Assembly: GCA_010405405.1 (NCBI GenBank)
Contig: MU004230.1
Location: 1,075,744 to 1,139,743 of the forward strand
Source: Microthyrium microscopicum
Taxonomy: Eukaryota; Ascomycota; Dothideomycetes; Microthyriales; Microthyriaceae
DNA length: 64,000 nt
Direction of reading: 5' to 3'
The notes under the pieces: generated by a model
What the model saw: only the letters and a program-made list of their open reading frames with translations
The model's database searches: none
Told to the model about the DNA's origin: nothing
Made by a program: the position numbers and the translations under genes
Shown here: positions 59,844-64,000 of the stretch, one piece after another
Layout of the letters: the number at the start of each line of letters is the position of its first letter
How positions within the stretch are numbered: the first letter of the stretch is position 1

Positions 59844-61910
59844 ATGTCTGCAGCAACTGCAATCCATCAAGCTGCGCGTTGCTTCTGGTCCCTGTCGTCG
59901 CCTATGCTGCATAAGCCAGCCTCATCAGCTTTACAACGAGCACAGTATTGGTGCTTACAAGATCGGAATCTCCTCCGAAAACCTTGTCGAACTTCATTTG
60001 GCAGCCGATCATTCTCGACAACTCTAAGACAAGCCCAAAGACATGGCAATCCGTCTAAAGCCCCAAAGTTATGGACTTCGGGTAGAGTTGCACTTTTAGT
60101 TGCATTCACTGGAGGGCTAACATACGTCTGTGGTCTCTCTTCGCCGCTGGTGTATATGAAAAGCGAGAATGGCTCGTCCTCATTGACCTTACGGAAGCCA
60201 AATTATGGTAATAAGAAAGACTTGGAAAGAGTATGCTCCACTCAAGAATGACCCCGTCTCGCATTGCGACTTCTATCAATGGACTTGGTACTGAAATTCA
60301 ACTAGGCATTATTGGACATTGCAAAAGCACTGGGAAAAGACGCTATCAGTGTGGACGAGGATGATTTGTATTCCCATGGATTTAGCGACATGTCTAGTAT
60401 CAATTGCGACCGATACCCGAACGCAGTTGTGTATCCCAAGAGCACGGAAGAAGTATCGAAGGTAGCTAAAATTTGCCACAAGTACAAGGTGCCTATGAGT
60501 GAGTCTAAGCTTTGAACACGATATAAGTCAAGGTCAAGGTACTGACTAACTAAAGTACCGTTTTCGGGCGGCACTAGTTTGGAAGGCAACTTCTCCTCTC
60601 CCTATGGTGGATTAAGCATTGATTTCTCTGAGATGGATAATATATTGGAACTCCATGCGGATGAGTCAGTGACGTCCCAGACACTATGAAGTCGAACTAA
60701 TCAACTCTAGTATGGATGTTGTTGTCCAGCCTTCTGTTCCGTGGCAATCTCTTAATGATAAGATCAAGAGTGAAGGACTCTTTTTTCCAGTTGACCCAGG
60801 CCCTACAGCCAGAATTGGCGGAATGGTTGGGACCAACTGTTCTGGAACCAATGCCGTTCGATATGGGACTATGAAAGACTGGGTTATTAATCTTACAGTT
60901 GTTCTTGCAGATGGTACAATCATCAAGACACGTAAAAGACCAAGGAAATCTTCAGCTGGATATAATCTTACCACCCTGTTCGTGGGCTCGGAGGGAACTT
61001 TAGGTCTAGTCACAGAAATCACTCTTAAACTCACTGTGATCCCGCAGACCACCAGCGTTGCTGTTGTCACGTTTCCTTCGATACGAGACGCTGCCCATGC
61101 TGCGGGTAAAATAATGAGGGCTGGGATTCCCGTTGCCGCTATGGAAGTTATGGACGAGGTTCAAATGCGCGTTATCAACAAAACTGGTGCAACGAATAGA
61201 CTATGGAAGGAGGTACCCACTATGTTTTTCAAGTGAGTCGCTCATTTGCACCCTTGATACCTTGACCCAAGCTGACATGATTTTTAGGTTTTCAGGAACT
61301 CGTGGCGGCGTAGCAGAGCACATCCAGCTTGTAAAGGCGATATCCAAGACAAATCACTCGGGGGAGTTTATCTTTGCCGTAAATGAAGATGAACAGCGTG
61401 CTCTCTGGTCCGCTCGAAAGGAAGCACTCTGGAGTATGTTAGCACTTCGAGACGAGAAGGCTGGCAACGAAGTCTGGTCGACGGACGTATGTGTTCCTCT
61501 GTCTCGATTGCCAGATATCATGGGTAAGTTGCTATGAGATGTGCTAAAACAACCCAAGGACAACTAACAGTGGCTTTATAGAGGTTTCTAAACAAGAGTT
61601 GGACTCCCTTGGAGTCTTCGCGTCAATTCTTGGCCATATTGGGGATGGTAACTTCCACTCGTCGCTTTTATATGACGCCAGAGATCCTCGTCAACGCGAA
61701 GCAGTCGCCAAATGTGTGCATGACATGGTTGATCGAGCGCTAGAAATGGATGGCACGTGTACCGGCGAACATGGTGTTGGATTAGGCAAGAAAGAAAGCC
61801 TGATTAAAGAACTTGGACTTGACACAGTTGGGGTGATGAAAAGCATCAAGCAAGCGCTGGATCCCCACTGGCTCATGAACCCAGGTAAGATTATGGATCT
61901 CCCAGAATGA
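59844..61910 (+). CDS. D-lactate dehydrogenase (cytochrome), mitochondrial
   Basis: FAD flavoprotein that oxidises D-lactate to pyruvate and passes electrons to cytochrome c (yeast Dld1 type). Exons 59844-60230, 60306-60498, 60556-60664, 60711-61232, 61288-61523 and 61582-61910 join to 591 residues. The N-terminus is a presequence, followed by a single span (GRVALLVAFTGGLTYVCG) as in inner-membrane-sorted Dld1. The FAD-binding type 4 domain shows PNAVVYPKSTEEVSKVAKIC, MIPFSGGTSLEGN, VDPGPTARIGGMVGTNCSGT, AVRYGT and GSEGTLGLVTE. The C-terminal FAD-oxidase domain shows GHIGDGNFHSSL and CTGEHGVGLGKK, ending WLMNPGKIMDLPE. The in-frame ATG at 59844 is the first; the frame before it starts with TTG. 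Confidence 0.94.
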
Positions 61911-62585
61911 TTAGAGAACAAAAGACATGGCGGCTACATATAATTGATTCACGGGAACTGGCAAGCGAAAATGTTAGCCTGGTTCAGCATAGGATGCATA
62001 TTCGAACTCCAAGGATGGGCATACATACGGCACATTTGAAGGTTAATTTGTACATTCTTTGGTGGCACTGTTCTTCATATTTCAACCCATATTGTGCAGT
62101 TAAACATCTGCAAGTAGAAACTTAGGTAGGGTAAAACAAGATTTCCTTCCCGGTATGTTCGGGATCTCAGAGCATCGGGATTTGCTTTAGTTGAAAAATG
62201 CCTCCCCCGTATATTCGCACTGCAGTAAGGAGTACCTTACTGGGAAGCGGCGAGCGCCATTTCAAATTCCGAGCAGGCACAAACGGCGATGCTTGGAGTA
62301 GAATACTCTTGCACGTTCTGCTTCTGAAGGCTGACTAGACCTCTGCTGCACTTAAAGGGCGATTCAGGTAAGCTGGCCATTGAAGCCTGGATCCCCATCA
62401 TCAAAGTCTAAACAGCGTTAGCATCAAGAGCCACTCAAACCCCCTTGGGCCTGGCACAGCCTATCCGAAAACTTACGACCGCTGCCGGAGAGTTGAGCAA
62501 CGTCACAGGCAAAAAAAAACTTTCCAGCATTTGGAAGCACCACAAAACCCCCTCCATCGCCCCACTTCGCCAACGTTTTCTTGAA
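61911..62585. other. Upstream region of aspartate-semialdehyde dehydrogenase
   Basis: About 670 bp. The frame stays open upstream of the chosen start, from 62445, but without an ATG. No other gene recognised. Confidence 0.4.
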
Positions 62586-64000
62586 ATGGTTGACTCACGC
62601 GACATCAGCCTTACCACAAACATGGATGTTCACGGCTTCACTTCCAATAATCGGAACTTTCCTCAAAAGAAATGCGGTACGTCAAATCATATCGAAGTAA
62701 CGCTGATATCATTGAACCATTGACTGACCTTTGCTAGCTGTCCTGGGTGCTACAGGTAATCATAACCCCTATTCGAGCTTTCTTTAGTATTGGAAGTATT
62801 TATATTTGGCTGAAATCATCATCTAAATATCACTACACCACGACGTCAACTTGCGTATCAAGAACCGATACCATGGCTCTGATGAATCAAATTGTGCAGT
62901 GACACTTTATCTAACTTATACCAGGTAGCGTAGGTCAACGCTTCATACTTTTGTTGGCTTTGCATCCCCATCTAGATCTGCAAGCAGTTGGCGCCTCGGA
63001 GAGATCAGCAGGCAAGAAGTACAAAGATGCCGTGAAATGGAAGCAAGCTTTCCCAATGACAGACCGTATTGGGGAGCTTGTGGTGAGAAAATGCGACCCT
63101 AAGGAATTCTCCGATTGCGAAATCGTTTTCAGCGGACTTGATGCCGACGTGGCTGGAGACATTGGTATGTAACTGGCTTCAATCTGACCTGTATTTCGGC
63201 TAACACTCAACTCACAGAAATGGCCTTCCTCCAGGCGAACTATGCTGTGTTCTCCAACGCCAAAAACTACAGACGTGATCCACTGGTGAGAGCCTCTTCT
63301 CGTATTGCTTAGCCTATATTCGACTGTTCCAATCTTGTGGCAGTTCAGACGTTCGGTGACAGTTCTAACCTGTACACTAGGTTCCTCTCGTGGTCCCGAC
63401 CGTCAACCTGTCTCATATGGAGGTAATTCACCATCAAAGGAAGCATCATAGCTTGCAAAAGGGGTTCCTTGTCTGCAATAGCAATTGCGCGGTCATTGGA
63501 ATAGTCATTCCGTTCGCTGCGCTGCAGGAGAAATTTGGTCCTATCGACCAAGTTTCCATTGTCACCATGCAGGCAGTGAGTGGAGCAGGATACCCTGGCG
63601 TTAGCAGTATGGATATCCTAGACAATGTTGTCCCGTTCATCTCTGGAGAGGAAGATAAAATTGAGAGTGAGGCTCAAAAGATCCTGGGGACTGTCAACGA
63701 GGAAGTGACTGGCTTCGTGGACCAGCCAATGAAGGTCTCTGCGGCATGCAACCGTGTGTCTGTACTCGATGGACATACAGCATGCGTTTCTCTACGGTTC
63801 AAAAATCGACCTCCTCCATCAGCGGAACAAGTGAAGAGCGCTTTACGAGAATATGTGTCAGATGCTCAAAAGCTGGGCTGTCCTTCGGCTCCACAGCATG
63901 CAATTGTTGTTATGGATCAGCCGGATCGGTAAAACCCCTATACTCGATGACCTGTATGAATTTAGTTGTTGCTAACTGCTGCTAGACCGCAGCCTCGCCT
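62586..64000 (+). CDS. Aspartate-semialdehyde dehydrogenase (partial, runs off the right edge)
   Basis: Converts aspartyl phosphate to aspartate semialdehyde with NADPH, feeding methionine, threonine and isoleucine synthesis (yeast HOM2). Exons 62586-62676, 62738-62755, 62925-63164, 63218-63285, 63381-63928 and 63986 to beyond 64000. The NADP-binding motif AVLGATGSVGQRF is assembled from three exons, the middle one only 18 nt. Further motifs: [57 protein letters not shown], the catalytic Cys in [30 protein letters not shown] and [18 protein letters not shown]. The visible part is about 326 residues and lacks roughly the last 40. The start could also be the second ATG at 62622. Confidence 0.94.

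Overview
This is a 64 kb stretch of nuclear DNA from a filamentous ascomycete (Pezizomycotina). The evidence is the short introns (about 45-100 nt, GT-AG with CTAAC branch sites), compact genes on both strands, an RNA-silencing RNA-dependent RNA polymerase, and an arginine attenuator peptide upstream of the carbamoyl-phosphate synthase small subunit. A leotiomycete-like fungus is my guess, but the sequence alone does not fix the class. There are no prophage, plasmid, CRISPR or rRNA features, and I found no convincing tRNA.

From 0.4 to 44.2 kb the window is housekeeping. In order: dynamin Vps1 (+), SmG (-), polymerase zeta Rev3 (+), a 5'-nucleotidase family protein (-), SCO1 (-), CENP-O/Mal2 (-), ATP sulfurylase (-), aquaporin (+), a Vma22-like factor (-), COQ4 (+), PDCD5 (-), a Ted1-like phosphoesterase (+), a divergent V-ATPase proteolipid (-), carbamoyl-phosphate synthase small subunit with its attenuator uORF (+), a TMEM184/Hfl1-type membrane protein (+), a Bub2-type TBC protein (-), a SulP sulfate permease (+) and an RNA-dependent RNA polymerase (-). 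For nearly all of them I worked out exon borders that restore one continuous reading frame matching the family.

From 46 to 56 kb the content looks accessory. A 14-TM-type MFS exporter (-) is divergent to a tandem pair of cysteine-synthase-like PLP enzymes fused to C-terminal rhodanese domains (+,+). A secreted alpha/beta hydrolase (-) follows. From 55.9 to 59.8 kb lies gene-free, partly AT-rich DNA holding a foldback/MITE-like element with four related inverted arms.

The last part returns to housekeeping: mitochondrial D-lactate dehydrogenase (+) and aspartate-semialdehyde dehydrogenase (+, cut by the window end). Four genes deal with sulfur (sulfate uptake, sulfate activation, two cysteine-synthase-like enzymes), but they are spread over 40 kb and this may be chance.

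The most striking observation concerns splicing. The 24-codon arginine attenuator uORF is split by two introns. Its conserved second half is reached only if the second intron ends in TG instead of AG. A second intron, in the downstream PLP/rhodanese gene, also seems to need a TG acceptor. Two further introns use GC donors, and two (in rev3 and the ATP sulfurylase gene) are stop-free multiples of three that naive gene calling would translate.
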